A stretch of DNA of 64,000 nucleotides from Cadophora sp. MPI-SDFR-AT-0126 (lineage: Eukaryota > Ascomycota > Leotiomycetes > Helotiales > Ploettnerulaceae). Position numbers and translations under genes: made by a program. The stretch is taken from the NCBI GenBank assembly GCA_020747065.1, contig JAGMVK010000006.1, forward strand, positions 2,108,001 through 2,172,000. The letters run 5' to 3'. Below the pieces are notes generated by a model. That model ran no database searches. It was given only the letters and a program-made list of their open reading frames with translations, and was not told where the DNA came from. Position 1 is the first letter of the stretch; each line of letters begins with the position of its first letter. Below, piece by piece: positions 10,718 to 23,207 of the stretch.

Positions 10718-12344
10718 TTTGGCGTTTGTTTCTTTGGTTATGAGTTTTGAACGTTGAAGATATTATTTTGTTTATTTCCTGAAAGAAGAATCAGTGAACT
10801 GAAAAAGTAACCTCGAATTGGACGCCGGTGACGCAGTTGTCAGACAAAGGGAAAGTATATTGAGGCTCGCTTAGGCAGTCGGAAGGAGCGATTATGCAGC
10901 TACGGGCCAGTAGCGTAGCGTTGATATGAGATGAACTTACGATCCGCTTGACTTGGGGGCGATAAGATGGATTTTAAAGATGAGGAGATGAAGAGAGAAG
11001 GAGAGAATGAGAGGGAGGAGGCGAAGATGATATGATAAGAGGATGGAGGACACGATGTTCAGTCATAGAAATTGAGCAGGTGTGGAGAGCTAGAGGGGCA
11101 AGGGGACCCAGGATGTGTAATGGAATGAATTGGAATGCGCAAAGTCCGTTCTCGGGAGAGCCATGCCAGCCATGCCAGACCATCTCAGGCACTGGTCTTA
11201 TCGTGCTCCGACGGCGAGAGGCAAACGACCTACACGACTTGACACGACAGGACACGACTGGGCAGCGGCCACCCTTTCCGAGCGATCCTGACCGCTCATC
11301 TCTGTCCCGCGGTTTATATCAGCCGACCATTCAGTTGCTCGTCGCACTGTAATGGGTAAATAACCACTGGGCAGCAGCCTTAAATGTTGTCATAGCAAGT
11401 CAAGGCATTGCGACAAGGTGGCGATGTGTCTCAAGCAGACACCAGATGGATGGAGACGCAGTTGTGGTTACGCGCCGTGGGGTCACTTCGTAGAACGTCG
11501 AGTCGAAATTCGACCCCTCACTCAAGATCACCAACATCCGCATGGGATTGCATTCCGATTGTCGTATCAGAACCCCGATAAATGGGGTAAAATCTCCGCC
11601 GGTCTGTCATGAGAAGGCGTTGCGGAAAGAAGGCGTCGCATGGATCTGATGCTTGAAACGTTTGGTTGAAGTTAAGGTTGTTGACTCAGGAACGCTCCAA
11701 CGGCGAGTGGAGCTAAGATTGTCATGATGATAATGTTCAAAAGCCGACGATAACGAGATGGATTTATGTTTTTATTTCTTCGCCTATGGTTGCCGACCGG
11801 GTTGGAAGAGCAGAAAGTCAGTGCCGAAGATTGCCCGTTACACTGTTTGCGCTGCTTTTCATGATGCGATTCTATCAAAACAATCGCATCATGAGTTCAA
11901 TTTCCTCCAGTCGGCGCCCATCTGTCTATTTATGTATATTCGAGGTTACTCAAACTTCAAATCGATGACGATTCATGTAGCACAGCAGGCGGGGCGGGCA
12001 TGTTGGGGCTGCAATTCCAGCAGTCAATTGGCCCAGCCCAGCCTGAACGACAGGGGAGCTAGGGTTCGGCTCAGCTTCCTTGTTCCCAGCTTCTCCCTTA
12101 TCGCGAATCCCCTCTTTTTTCTGTCTCGTAGCTACAAGCTCTCACGACACACTTGAGAATAGATCTTGCTTGCTCAAATAGTTTCTTCTAGACTTCCTTC
12201 GTCTTTCGTCCACACATCCTCAAATTTCTCTGTCTTTGCCAGCTCTCCATAGCCTCTTCACGTAACTATCGAGCTTACCCCCCCCTCTTCAAGCTTTCAA
12301 TCCCAAGACTCCTCCGCTCCGAACTTTCAAAGCTCCAGGACACG
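10718..12344. other. Divergent intergenic region, SDR and GS-like gene promoters
   Basis: 1.6 kb between divergent starts. It contains a perfect 13-bp inverted repeat at 11859-11894, short direct repeats (GCCATGCCA near 11160, ACACGAC near 11240) and, from about 12160 to the GS-like start, a strongly pyrimidine-rich leader typical of fungal 5' UTRs. ORFs of around 100 codons in this region have no recognisable protein features. Confidence 0.45.
11859..11894. repeat. Perfect 13-bp inverted repeat with 10-nt spacer
   Basis: Left arm TCATGATGCGATT (11859-11871) and right arm AATCGCATCATGA (11882-11894) are exact reverse complements around the spacer 11872-11881. It lies about 450 bp upstream of the glutamine-synthetase-like start. 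It could be a dimeric regulator site or a small foldback; its function is unknown. Confidence 0.7.
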
Positions 12345-13961
12345 ATGTCGGAACAAGAAGTTACAATCGAGTCCCTACCGAGGCTTTTGGAGAATGACAC
12401 CAAGGTCAAGCTTGCAGGAGTCGACGTCGACGGTATCCTGCGGGGTAAGTTGATTTCCAAGAAGAAGTTTCTGGGAATCGCGAAAGAGGGCTTCGGATTC
12501 TGCTCTGTGGTCTTTGGATGGGACATGCATGACCAGACGTACTTCAAGGAGTTGAAGATCAGCAATGCCGAAAACGGTTACCACGATCTTATTGCTATCC
12601 CAGATCTCAGCACGTTCAGAAGGATACCATGGGAGGACAACGTTCCCTTCTTCTTGATCTACTTCAAGGACCCAGATTCTGGAGAGCCGGTCAGTGCATG
12701 TCCAAGAGGTCTGCTGAAGACTACTGTGGATAAACTGCACGAGAAGGGATATGGTGCTATGGCAGGAGGTATGTTTGAGAATCTCTCGGTACTCTGGTTT
12801 GCTAAGTCCTGCTTCTAGCCGAGTATGAGTTCTTCCAATTCAAGGTGCCTTCCGAGAACTCGAGCGGACCAGTCTCTGAAAGAAATTCTTCCTCCACCTC
12901 GACGTTTCTGCGAGATAATCCCGTCAATAGTCTGCCTTCTCTGACAGAAGGCATGTTCGGATACAGTTTGACTCGGCCTGTACAGAATAAGGATTATTAC
13001 TATGGTATCTTTGATGCATGCGAGAAGTTCAATTGTGGTATTGAGGGATGGCACACAGAGAGTGGACCTGGAGTCTTTGAGGCTGCGTTATCTTTTGGGG
13101 AGATTCAGCAGATGGCAGACAAGGCTGGGCTGTTCAAGTGAGTGTATTCCTGTACTTTTGCGGATGTCTCTAACGGAAGCAGGTATGTTGTCAAGTCGAT
13201 AGCATCGGGATATGGAATCACACCTTGTTTTATGGCGAAACCAAGACAAGGTCTTCCAGGAAACAGCGGACACATGCACGTCTCGATTGTCGATAAGAAG
13301 GGAAAGAATTTGTTCTTCCGAGAGCAGAAGGACACAGAGGCCGAGTGGAAAGATATCGAGAACTTGTCAGACATGGGACGGCATTTCCTCGCAGGTCTTC
13401 TCGAGGGTCTCCCAGACATCATGCCTCTTGTAGCACCTACCGTCAACTCCTACAAGCGCCTGGTGGAGAACTTCTGGGCCCCCGTCACCGTTTCCTGGGG
13501 CTTGGAGCACCGTGCGGCATCAATTCGACTTATTGCTCCGCCAACTTCCAAGCCTGGAGCAACGCGATTCGAGGTTCGTGTTCCGGGAGCAGATGCGAAT
13601 CCATTTTACGTTCTGGCCGCCATCCTAGAACTAGGTTGGAGAGGTGTGGAGAAGAAGCTCGAGATCAAGCAACCGCCCCTTGGCAAGGGACAGGATGTTG
13701 GTGGAAAGGCAGATCCAGGAGTAAGACTGGCAAAGAGTCTGAAGGAAGCAACGGAGAGATTCATGAGACCCGAAAGCGTGGCCAGAGAGGTCTTCGGCGA
13801 TGAGTTCGTAGAACATTACGGTGGAACAAGAGAGCACGAGATTCGCCTGTGGGACGAAGCTGTGACAGACTGGTACGTTCTCCCCACGAGATCTTGACTT
13901 CTACGACGATGTGGTACTAATTCAAAATAGGGAAGTGCGAAGATACATCGAGACTGTTTGA
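12345..13961 (+). CDS. Glutamine synthetase-like (GS catalytic domain) protein
   Basis: An ATP-dependent carboxylate-amine ligase of the GS superfamily. Exons 12345-12768, 12819-13137, 13183-13872 and 13931-13961 sum to 1464 nt, 487 aa. The N-terminal beta-grasp (KLAGVDVDGILRGKLISKKK) leads to catalytic-domain motifs: AEYEFF (metal-binding Glu), ESGPGVFEAAL, the GHMHVS metal/ATP His motif, and EHRAASIRLI. It is longer than the canonical fungal eukaryotic-type glutamine synthetase (about 350 aa) and resembles the type I-related GS domain seen in FluG and in gamma-glutamyl-amine synthetases. There is no amidohydrolase domain. Primary ammonia assimilation is therefore not the likely role; glutamylation of an amine is a reasonable inference. 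The tiny last exon encodes EVRRYIETV. Confidence 0.85.
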
Positions 13962-15247
13962 TTACAGTTTTTCTCAGCGAGCGCATCGTTTGGTTGCCTT
14001 GATACCATTTACGTCATCTGCTCTGTACATCAATAGCTCCTCTGTTTGTCAGGCGTTCTCCTCGGAGCAATTTAACTTCCATATAACATCATCCCATCAA
14101 TTTATCCGACCTTCGTCAACCTCGCATTTACTGACCCAGTGGCCGAGCTCGAAATATTTGAAATCACAGTAAGACAAGACGAGACTTTCCGGCTCTGAAC
14201 CTTTCCGTTTCCACACAAGCAGTAAACTTTTGACAGAAATGAAGATGAATGACGCGGGGAAAGCACATCTCATCAGCTAAACATCGCACCGACCAGGTAC
14301 CTGAATGGTGGGAATCCCCAAAAGGGTTGATCTAGATCGCCAAAGGTCGTCCCGGATCGAAGCGTTTCCGTCCCATCCCGCATCTTCAGTTGTCGATCGC
14401 CTCGCAGGCTGACAGGCGCTAGCGAACCTCGCTCAATGGCCTAACCCCAATCCGCGATTAACGTTAAAAGCAAGCTTAAAAAAGCATTGCCTTGAAAGGC
14501 AAGATGCGAATCCGATGTAAGGGGTTCGTCTCATTTGGCACTGCTGCCATTGGTTTGAATCGAGACAAGCTTGGGATGGGCTTCTTGTCCCCTTGGCGAA
14601 TGTTCTTTGGGTTAGGTTCACTTGCTAATTTCGTCACAATCTCGTTATTATCACGAGAAGTCCGGATCTCCCACTACTGAGATGTGCCTCATTGAATTTC
14701 AGTAGTTTCTGGGTTTGGTGGAAGCTTAGCTCCGTTCCTCGACGAAAGAGACAGGGAATAGAGCTCGATATCCTCAAGTGTTACTCGAGGATACACTCCC
14801 TAGCTTCCTTTCGTGGATAAGTGTAGCTACTTCGGAGATCTGGAAATTTCTTCTCTCTTCTTCCCCTGGTCAAAGACCAGATCTGGTCGATTGCTAACTC
14901 AGCCTCTGCGGGCTTGCTTGAGCCTTGTGTGTTTTTACGTTCCATGGCGCAAAGCCGGATCCCCAAGCTTCCAGGTCAAGTGTCTTGAGTAGCGTCAACA
15001 TGTCGCCGTCGAGCATTCCCATTGCCCAATTCCTATCATCTCCCCCTGGCACCTTTCATCATCGCGGACAATCCAGAGCACCCCCCCTCTTTTCAAATAT
15101 GTAATCATATCCCTTAGCTTTGCTTGACAGATGGGCTCATTTCGTATAACTACCTCATGTTCCCGTTTTGTAGATTATTTAGTTTCGTTTCGATATCAGT
15201 ACTCTTTTGTCACTTGAGAAGATAGGTATTGAACAGAAGACTTCACG
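13962..15247. other. Intergenic, promoter of ferritin-like gene
   Basis: About 1.3 kb without a convincing ORF. Probably the long promoter of the secreted ferritin-like gene, with the 3' flank of the GS-like gene at its left edge. No repeat or RNA gene recognised. Confidence 0.4.
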
Positions 15248-16384
15248 ATGCGTTACTCAGCTTTTACATCCGTCCTTGCTGCTGGCCTGGCCATCGCCCA
15301 CCCAGTCGAACAGCGCGATGTCGCTATGGACTTCAACCCCCCTCCCGGAGGAGACATCACTATCCTGAACTATGCACTCACTCTCGAATACCTCGAGCGT
15401 AAGTTCTACCAAGACGGTCTTAAGAAATTCTCTCGCGAGGCTTTCGTGGCCGCTGGCTTTGCGGATCCCTTCTATGATAACTTGAAGGTTATTGCTTCGG
15501 ATGAGGAGGTATGTTGGTCTTATTCCTCTCATCCCTTTTGGCTGTTTTGAAAGATCTGCTTTCGAAGTCGGGCATTGGTGTTGAGGTCTGTGGCTGATTG
15601 ATGATATAGACTCACGTCACTTTCCTCGCTACAGCTCTCGCTGGCTCGGCTGTCCACGAAGCTACATACTCCTTCCCATACACAGACGTAAAGTCCTTCC
15701 TTGGCCTCTCTTCCGTCTTGGAAGGCGTTGGAGTCTCCGCCTATCTCGGTAAGCTACCCACTTTTCTCACCATCACATCAAGAGTATAACCGTTAACATC
15801 TCTCCCCAGGCGCCGCTCAAGCCATCATGGACAAAGGCTACCTCACCGCAGCCGGCTCCATCCTCACCGTCGAATCCCGCCACAGCTCTTACATCCGCTC
15901 CGTCCTCAAACAAGTTCCCTTCCCCAAGGCCTTCGACACTCCCCTCGACTTCAATCAAGTCTTCTCCCTCGCCGCCCAGTTCATCACCGGTTTTGCCCCC
16001 GGCGACCCCGCCCTCCCATTCAAAGCCTTCCCAGCCATCACCCTCCAACCATCTCAATACCCATACACAGCCGGCTCCTCACCCATCACCTTCTCCGGCG
16101 CGTACAAGAAGGCGCTCAAGGCGCAACTTATCACTGCGAACCAGAAGGTGTATGCGGTCCTGTTTTCGGGACTCGATACGTACTATGTGGAGACGTATCA
16201 GACGAGGGGCAATGCGGGTGATTTGAAGATTGAGAAGATCCCTGCTGGAGGTAATGGACAGTTGCCGCCTACGGGCCAGGTTTATGTTGTGTTGAGTACG
16301 GCGGATGGTGTCAACACGAAGGTTAACGATGCCAACACCATTTCTGGAGTTGGTATTGTGGAGGTTCTGCCACCCAGGCACTAG
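15248..16384 (+). CDS. Secreted ferritin-like domain protein (Rds1/PF13668-like)
   Basis: Exons 15248-15508, 15610-15748 and 15810-16384 sum to 975 nt, 324 aa. A signal peptide ([19 protein letters not shown]) precedes a ferritin-like four-helix region. The helices carry spaced acidic residues and histidines that could bind metal: [35 protein letters not shown] and [11 protein letters not shown]. The C-terminal 100 residues (ending [12 protein letters not shown]) are outside the helical core. Relatives are fungal stress- or sexual-development-associated proteins such as Rds1. Metal content and any redox activity are unproved. It stands alone, with a long upstream region that suggests regulated expression. 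Confidence 0.85.
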
Positions 16385-17264
16385 ATGTGCATGGGAAGAA
16401 AGGAACGAGTAGTAGCGCAGGAGGTGCCATACGGTACGGTGTGCGGTGTTAGTATTGGAATGTTGATTGAGCAAGATTAATTGTCTTGAGAGTGGTTGGG
16501 GGCACGCAGATGACGATGATGATAACGGAATAATATAATGATAATTGATTCCTACCTACCCTGCTTCCTAAAGTCTGACAAACAATTGGTTCCTCTGTAC
16601 CCATGACCTCTTACTCACATATGTCCCACATCGACTTCAGCTTTCTGTCAGATCGATATGCATGAGTCAACTGCTCTTAACCATCGATCGCTTCCCCTTT
16701 CTTCTCGCTTGCAGTGGACCCCTGCGCCCCTCGGCCCATTCCATCCCACCACCAGCAGCTCACAGCAGCTCAATCGCAGACCCACAATCCGACTCTCTAC
16801 GATCATCTTCTGGTACATACTCGACTGACGAAGCATTTTCACTTTTAAAGAGCAATGTCCATCAGAAAAGTTACCATATTATGACAGGGCACGACTGAGA
16901 CCGGATATCCGGAGAAGTAAAGTCCGACTTAGAGTTGAGTTCATGAATGTCAACAGTGGGGTGAAATGGTTTCATGCGGGGGGCAAATCCGGGGAAGCGA
17001 GACCTCCATGACGACGCGGGGAGGATGGATGCGATGCCTCGGTGATGCAGAGCAGTTGCCGACCCGACGTTCAAGTTGGTAGCTATCTGTCTCGGGTCTC
17101 GTGGGCATACATTTAGACTTTCATTCAAAGATCTTGATTACTTTACTCTTTATCTTTTCAAGGATAAAATTTCTTAGGCAAATTTACCCGGATCCTGTAC
17201 GGAGGTACCCTTTCGTACCCTGGAAGCTGTCCTCATTGGGAGGTTCCTTTCCTTACACGTCAAG
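16385..17264. other. Intergenic between ferritin-like and acyl-CoA synthetase genes
   Basis: About 880 bp containing the 3' flank of the ferritin-like gene and the promoter of the downstream synthetase. Short ORFs overlap on both strands without recognisable features. Confidence 0.4.
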
Positions 17265-19778
17265 ATGGCAGCTGTTGGTAAGTGGGGTAGTTTTCTTGTT
17301 TTTGACCCCTCCTTCCGAGATAACAAGGGCAACGACAAGGAGAATGACAAGGAAGTTTGATCAGCCTGAAAAGCGATTAAATAACTTCCGCTCGAATTTT
17401 GAAGCTCTAATAGCTAACATGTCATTTCCAAATAGTCGCAGCAGCTGCTGCGAGCTCTGTGCTCGGGGGGATGTATCTCAATGGCAAATTGGGACTTGCA
17501 CGCGACATACGTGAAATAAGAAATCGCAGAGCTCAGGCAAAGGCATATCGAGAAGCAGGTAAATGATTCTTCCATCTCCCATCTCTCAAATCATTCCAAC
17601 ACTCCTAATACAACTCTCCCAACAATTCCATACCAATACTAAACAAACCAAACCGAATCGAGCTGAACATAAACAGTCCAAACTAAACGCCTCGCCCTCT
17701 ACTACTTCTTCGAACACTCCGTCCTCACGCAACCCAACGCCGAATGCATCTGGTCCCGCTCCGGCTCCTACACCTACCAGCAAACCTCTGACCTCGCCCA
17801 CAAATACGCACAATTCTTCCTCAGTCTCGGCGTCCGGCCGGGCCAATACGTCAACTTCTACCTCACCAACACGCCCGACTTCCTCTTCGCGTGGCTCGGC
17901 CTCTGGGCGATAGGCGCCGCGCCCGCGATGATCAATTATAATTTGTCGGGCAAGGCGCTGCTGCATTGTTTGGGCGTTAGTAAGGCAAGGCTTATGTTGG
18001 TGGATGATGAGAGCGAGTTGAGGGATAGGATTGAGGGCGTTAGAGGGGTGGTTGAGGGGGAGGGGGAGGCGGGGTTGGGGTGTAAGGTTGTGGTGTTGGA
18101 TGAGGTGACTAAGAGGGGGATTAGGGAGGGTAAAGGGGAGAGGCCGGGAAATGAGTACAGAGATGGGGTCAAGGGAGACTGGCCGATGTGTATGTTTTAT
18201 ACGAGGTATGTGTGGTCCGCTGATGGGATGACGCTTCACATAATGTGCATGACATTTTACCTCACTTGGCTTGAGGTAACTTTTCTGTTTAGATGCTGAC
18301 TTGAGACAGTGGAACAACGGGAATGCCGAAAGGTGTTCCATTCAATGTCAATCGTGGCTTCTATGTGGGTTGTGCCGTAAGCTACCTGGGTGGCTGTCTT
18401 TAGTCTTGGGTGGCTGATCAAAAGGAATCTTGCTGATGTGACAATAGAGAGCCACTGGGTATAGGCGTACAGTCGACGGAGACAGATGGTACGATTGCAT
18501 GCCAATGTATCATGGGACTGGAGGTGTCCAAGCTGTTACGATGCTGATGACAGGAATAACCATCTGTAAGTATTGGAAATCCCATACTTTCCCATTCAAA
18601 ATCTCTAGTTTGTCTGCTGAGAGCATGCATTGTCATGCATTTCACCGAGATGCCAACTACTGAATCATCCTCTACGCAGGCATCGGCAAGAAATTCAGCA
18701 CCTCGAAATTCTGGAGCGAAGTCCACGACTCCCGCGCAACATGGATAACCTACGTCGGCGAGACAGCACGATACCTCCTCGCTGCACCACCGTCCCCTCT
18801 CGACAAAGACCACAACGTACGCTGCATGTTCGGGAACGGCTTACGACCTGACGTCTGGTTCAAATTCCGGGAACGCTTTGGCGTCCCGGAAGTGACCGAG
18901 TTCTTCAACTCCTCAGAAGGTGTGTTCGGTCTGGTGAACTACTGTCGAGGTGACTACTTGGCTACGTGTGTTGGTCACCAAGGGGCGATCATACGGTTTG
19001 AAAATCGGAATAAAATTGTGCCTGTACTTGTAGACCAGGTGTCGGCGGCTATAGCACGAGATCCGAAGACTGGATTTGCAAAACGACAACCGTACGAGAA
19101 AGGAGGAGAGATTATAGTGCAAGTCACAGATATAAAAGAGTTTGCGGGCTACTATAACAACCCGTCCGCAACACAGAAGAAATTCGAGCGGAACGTCTTC
19201 AAGAAAGGAGATTTGTGGTACAGGACAGGCGATGCATTAAGAAGAACGAGTGACGGGAGATGGTTCTTCATGGATCGACTGGGTGATACATTTAGATGGA
19301 AAGGAGAAAATGTGAGTACTGCCGAAGTCGCAGAAGTGCTTGGCCAGTACCCCGGTGTGGTCGAAGCGAATGTTTACGGGGTTTCACTTCCGTCACACGA
19401 TGGAAGGGCTGGTTGTGCGGCTGTTTATATTGATCCGAGTCTTGCGAAGGGGTTTGATTTTGCGGGCTTGCTCAGGTATATCAATTCCCAATCCTCACCC
19501 GCCTTCCTAGCCGTCATTGCTTATCATGAGACAGGCATTCAAGAACACATCTTCCGAAATACGCCGTCCCACTTTTCATACGTGTCGTCAAAGAGATGAC
19601 GCCGATTCATAATAACAAGCAGAATAAAGTCCCGCTTAGAGAAGAAGGCGTTGACCCGGAGAGGGTGAAGGAACATGATAAGATTCTTTGGGTAGATGGT
19701 TTAGGGAAGGGGCGTGCTTATGTTGATTTCCATAGGGATCACTGGGAAGATTTGAAGTTGGGGAAAGCGCAATTATGA
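17265..19778 (+). CDS. FATP/Fat1-type very-long-chain acyl-CoA synthetase
   Basis: Activates and imports long or very long acyl chains by adenylation and CoA transfer. The gene is fragmented by about seven short introns. Exon 1 (17265-17277) gives MAAV, joined to a small-residue N-terminal membrane-like segment (VAAAAASSVLGGMYLNG). Adenylate-forming motifs follow in order: SGTTGMPKG P-loop (split by an intron near 18210-18308), YHGTGGVQAV, FNSSEGVFG, WYRTGDALRR and DRLGDTFRWKGENVSTAEV, the last two being the FATP signature. An intron at about 19474-19540 restores the frame to HLPKYAVPLFIRVV. The protein ends WEDLKLGKAQL, roughly 630 aa. It could be a Fat1-like transporter/synthetase or a peroxisomal relative such as the beta-lactam CefD1 group; the exact substrate is open. 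Confidence 0.88.
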
Positions 19779-19907
19779 GACATGGGTTATGAGATATGAA
19801 AGATCAGAAGATTTAGTCACCTTTGGAGTACAAAAATCATCATATTACTCACCCCTGAATCCTCGCTTAATCTGTGTTTACCTTCACCACTTCCTCCAAG
19901 CTCTCCA

Positions 19908-22192
19908 CTACAGAGCCCTCTCAAACCCCTCACTTCTCACATCCCAGCCCCTCGGCCACCTACTACTCGCCCCATCGTCACACCCATCCCATCCACTCGC
20001 CATCATTGCAACAGCAAGCAACAACCCCCCACTACTCGGAAAATACGGCGTTGGCACCCTCGGCCCTCCAACCGGCATCCCCACATCATCAAACATCCAC
20101 AACTCATCCAGCAAATACCTCACCGCCTGCTCAGCATCCCCCAACCTCGCAGCATTCATAGCCAACAGCGGAAAATCCCAGCCAAACAAATTCTCAAAAT
20201 CCCAGACCTCGCGCACCTTCTCGGCCGTGTTTCGCATCACCGTCTCATTGAAGCCGGGACCGGGAGGCAGGAGTCCGAAAATACCCGTCATGCCTGGGTG
20301 GTCGTAGTACGTGTTGGGGTCGATCCACATGTTGGGGATGTCTTGATAGACGGCGTAGGTGTCGTTTATGATGGGAAGGGGGGCGAGGTGCGTGTTCACG
20401 TGTGTCCATGTTGAGGGCGTGGGGAGGTTCTGCCGGGTCTTCCAGTGAGAGGCGATAGTGAGGCCGAAATGCCAGTAGGCGAGTTCGAAGGTTGGGGTTA
20501 TGGTTGCGTTGGGGTTGGTGTTTTCGCTGACGGGGTACATTGGGGGGCCGAGGTCGTAGTGGCCTGGTTTGGTTTAGTATCATTCTGGATTATTGATATT
20601 CCTCTCATTCTCCAACGCTTGTGTGAAGTGAACATTTAGGAAATGGGGCTTGTGAGTTGAAGGGTGTAAGGGGAAGAGAAGAGACCTACCAGCCGTCTCA
20701 TTCCACCACGCAAAATCCGCCATAAACTCCGCACTCCTCGTCAACACCTCATCCCACTTCCTCAACGTCTTCCTCGTCGGGAAAGCCCTCCACTCCAACT
20801 CCGCAAAATAGAACGGATGCGGCTGCTGCCAAATCAACAACGAATTAATCTCACCGGGCGCACTCCTCCCCGTACGATCGCTCATCTTCCCCCACCTCGC
20901 CCCCTTCCACCCCATATCCCTCGCTCTATCTACCGAGCTCGCCAGAAACCGCTCGTACACGCCCGGAATCGCTCTGTTGAAAATCTCCCATTTCCCCCAG
21001 CGCGCCCATTGCGCAGAGTGCCAGAGCACCATCTCCATGTGAAACTTGCCGTACCAGCCGTTGTTAACGAGACCGGATTCTTGGGGTGGGTCGTGGCCGG
21101 CTTCGTTGACGGCGAGGAGGTACTGGGAGAGGATGATGCGGCGTTGGAGTTCGGTTGCATTGGAAGCTTTGGTGTGTGTTAGGTCGATGAAGGCCCCTGA
21201 TTCCCAGTATTTGGACCACCATTTTGTGGAGGATTTGGAAACTGAGTTTGGGGTAGGGATGGAGCGGGTGGGTTTGGGAGAGAAGTTGACACTGAGGGAG
21301 AGAGAGTCGCTGTTCCTGGAGGAGGGCCGCAGGATATAGCGATGTGAGGCTGGTAAGGGTCCGGTCATGGAGCCTCTGCCTTGCCATTCGATCGCAGTGT
21401 AGTATGTCGTTGTGTCCATATCGTGCGTGATTTGGGCTTTGTTGCCGCTCTGTTGGAGAGTAGTGGTATGCTTTGAAGTGGCGTTCCAAACGCCTACGAA
21501 TGGAGCGTCGAATTTATTTGCAATAGGATAGGGATGATCGAAGAAAATGCCTAGCTGACCTGACTTAAACAATTCAGATTCTACATCGAAGGCAACGGTA
21601 TCTGTATCTGGATCTGCTAAAGTTCTGACAGTGACTTTGGAGCCAAGGACATTAAATTCGGAAGTGATGATCCCCGAGTAGAGATCTAAGGTCTGAGATG
21701 TCTCTGACAAGCTGGCTTCCGTGATGTTTGCATTGTCGCCGAACCAGAAACCGATTCTACCTAAGTTGACTCTTTGCGGATTTTGAATGAGCCAGTTCGA
21801 GATCAGAGGTTCCGCTGGGTTTGGCTGATTGTAATTGACTAGTTTTCCATGTGTCCACCTTTCGTCATCAGCCTATATCCTCATCTCCTGAATTTCAAAA
21901 TCGAAACATACCAATCCAGACCTGTGAAATCCGAAATCTTGGATTGTCCAGGAGCAGTGGGCAATGAGAAGTTATGCCATCCCCAAGATGACATAATTGC
22001 AAATGGCTGGAATGTCTGCAACCCTGTGATGTCTGCTCCGAATGCGAAATTGCCGTTGCCGACTTGCATAGGGGTGGAATTTGAACTTGCATGGCGACCT
22101 GGATTGAATTGTCCAACGACTCGTTTACGGTCTATTGAGGTTGAAGTCGCTAGGCTCGCGAGAGCAAGCAGAATGACAGATTGAAACTTCAT
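19908..22192 (-). CDS. Secreted six-hairpin glycosidase-like protein
   Basis: Exon 1 starts at 22192 with a signal peptide (MKFQSVILLALASLATSTS) and continues MQVGNGNFAFGADITGLQTF and SSWGWHNF. It is spliced over about 60 bp to WWTHGKLVNYNQPNP. Exon 2 (to about 20690) holds a beta-sandwich-like part and then (alpha/alpha)6-type helices (GWYGKFHMEMVLWHSAQWARWG). Exon 3 covers HYDLGPPMYPVSE, TFELAYWHFGL and IFGLLPPGPGF and ends GFERAL. About 700 aa. The architecture resembles the clan that includes GH65 and GH95, but I cannot assign a family or substrate. WGKWEIF and ELAYWHFGLTIA are plausible active-site helices. The 3' end is only 129 bp from the convergent synthetase gene. Confidence 0.75.
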
Positions 22193-23207
22193 CTTGGCGA
22201 AAATGTAACCGGTACTGAAAGTTACTTCAGGCTATTCTCATAATGCCATATAGCGCATTCAGTGCTCAAGAGATCAGAATAAGAGATACCATACGCAAAT
22301 GAAATCCAACAACAAATAAAAGGAAACAGAGGTAGTAATAGGAAGTAAATCATCATCATCACGTTACATTCATCCACCCCGCCGTTCACCCACTAAGGCC
22401 CTGGAAAAACTCTCCCGACTCCGCAGCTACGTCTCTGGGATTGAAGATCATCACCCTCCCGCCTAAGCTGCTCGGTCTTCTCGGGAGAACATTGAACCAG
22501 CATATCCAAAACGAGTCAGTGACTCCCAGAGAGAAAGGTAGCTTTGTGGATCAGTCCCATTATTCGGGATGATAAAGCGCGGGGTATGGGGTAGTTTGGA
22601 TGAAGGATTGATGTTACTTACCTAGGGCGGGTAAATCTGGTGGGTAAATTGATGGGAAAAGGAAGTCCTCCCCGAGAAGAAGCTAGTGTTTAGCGAACAC
22701 GAGGATGATGTAAACATCGGCGAGAGCGTTCTCACTGAACATCAAGACGAGCGTGTCAGATTGGCAATAAGTTGACTTTACTTGGCAAGAATGTTGATCG
22801 CATGCTGTGTTCTGAGAAGTCAGGAGTAACACGATCTAACTAGCATAGCGACGTGCGGGGAAGTGTTGCAATCCCCATGTATTCTCTCAACCCTGGATCC
22901 CAATAGTGTGCTCGCTCACAAAATGTCATCAAACAAACCTAGAAAAGAAGTCCTACGTAGAACAACGAAAGAAATACATCTCCTTAATAACCTTACATTG
23001 ACAACGTAAGATCACAAAACCCGTACCAATCTCTAGGGATTTTACAACATGTCAGCAATCCAGGACAGTCCACACAGAAAGTCTGACACGATGTCACGCT
23101 TTTAGCAAAGCAACTGAATGACAGTAAGAAACACTATATAGACCACAACCAGGCACGCATGGGCGCCTTGAGATTCCGAATTTCCCTCACTCTCCCCTCC
23201 CCCTACC
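22193..23207. other. Intergenic, glycosidase-like gene promoter
   Basis: About 1 kb upstream of the minus-strand glycosidase-like gene and downstream of the lysine-rich protein gene. Noncoding as far as I can see, with no recognisable repeat. Confidence 0.4.

Noticed and set aside
13212..13803. Long alternative frames within the GS-like gene
   Set aside because: Shadows of the supported frame, with no independent features.
14530..14600. Possible tRNA-like T-loop (GGTTTGAATCGAGA) in the intergenic region
   Set aside because: No acceptor or anticodon stems can be paired around it on either strand.
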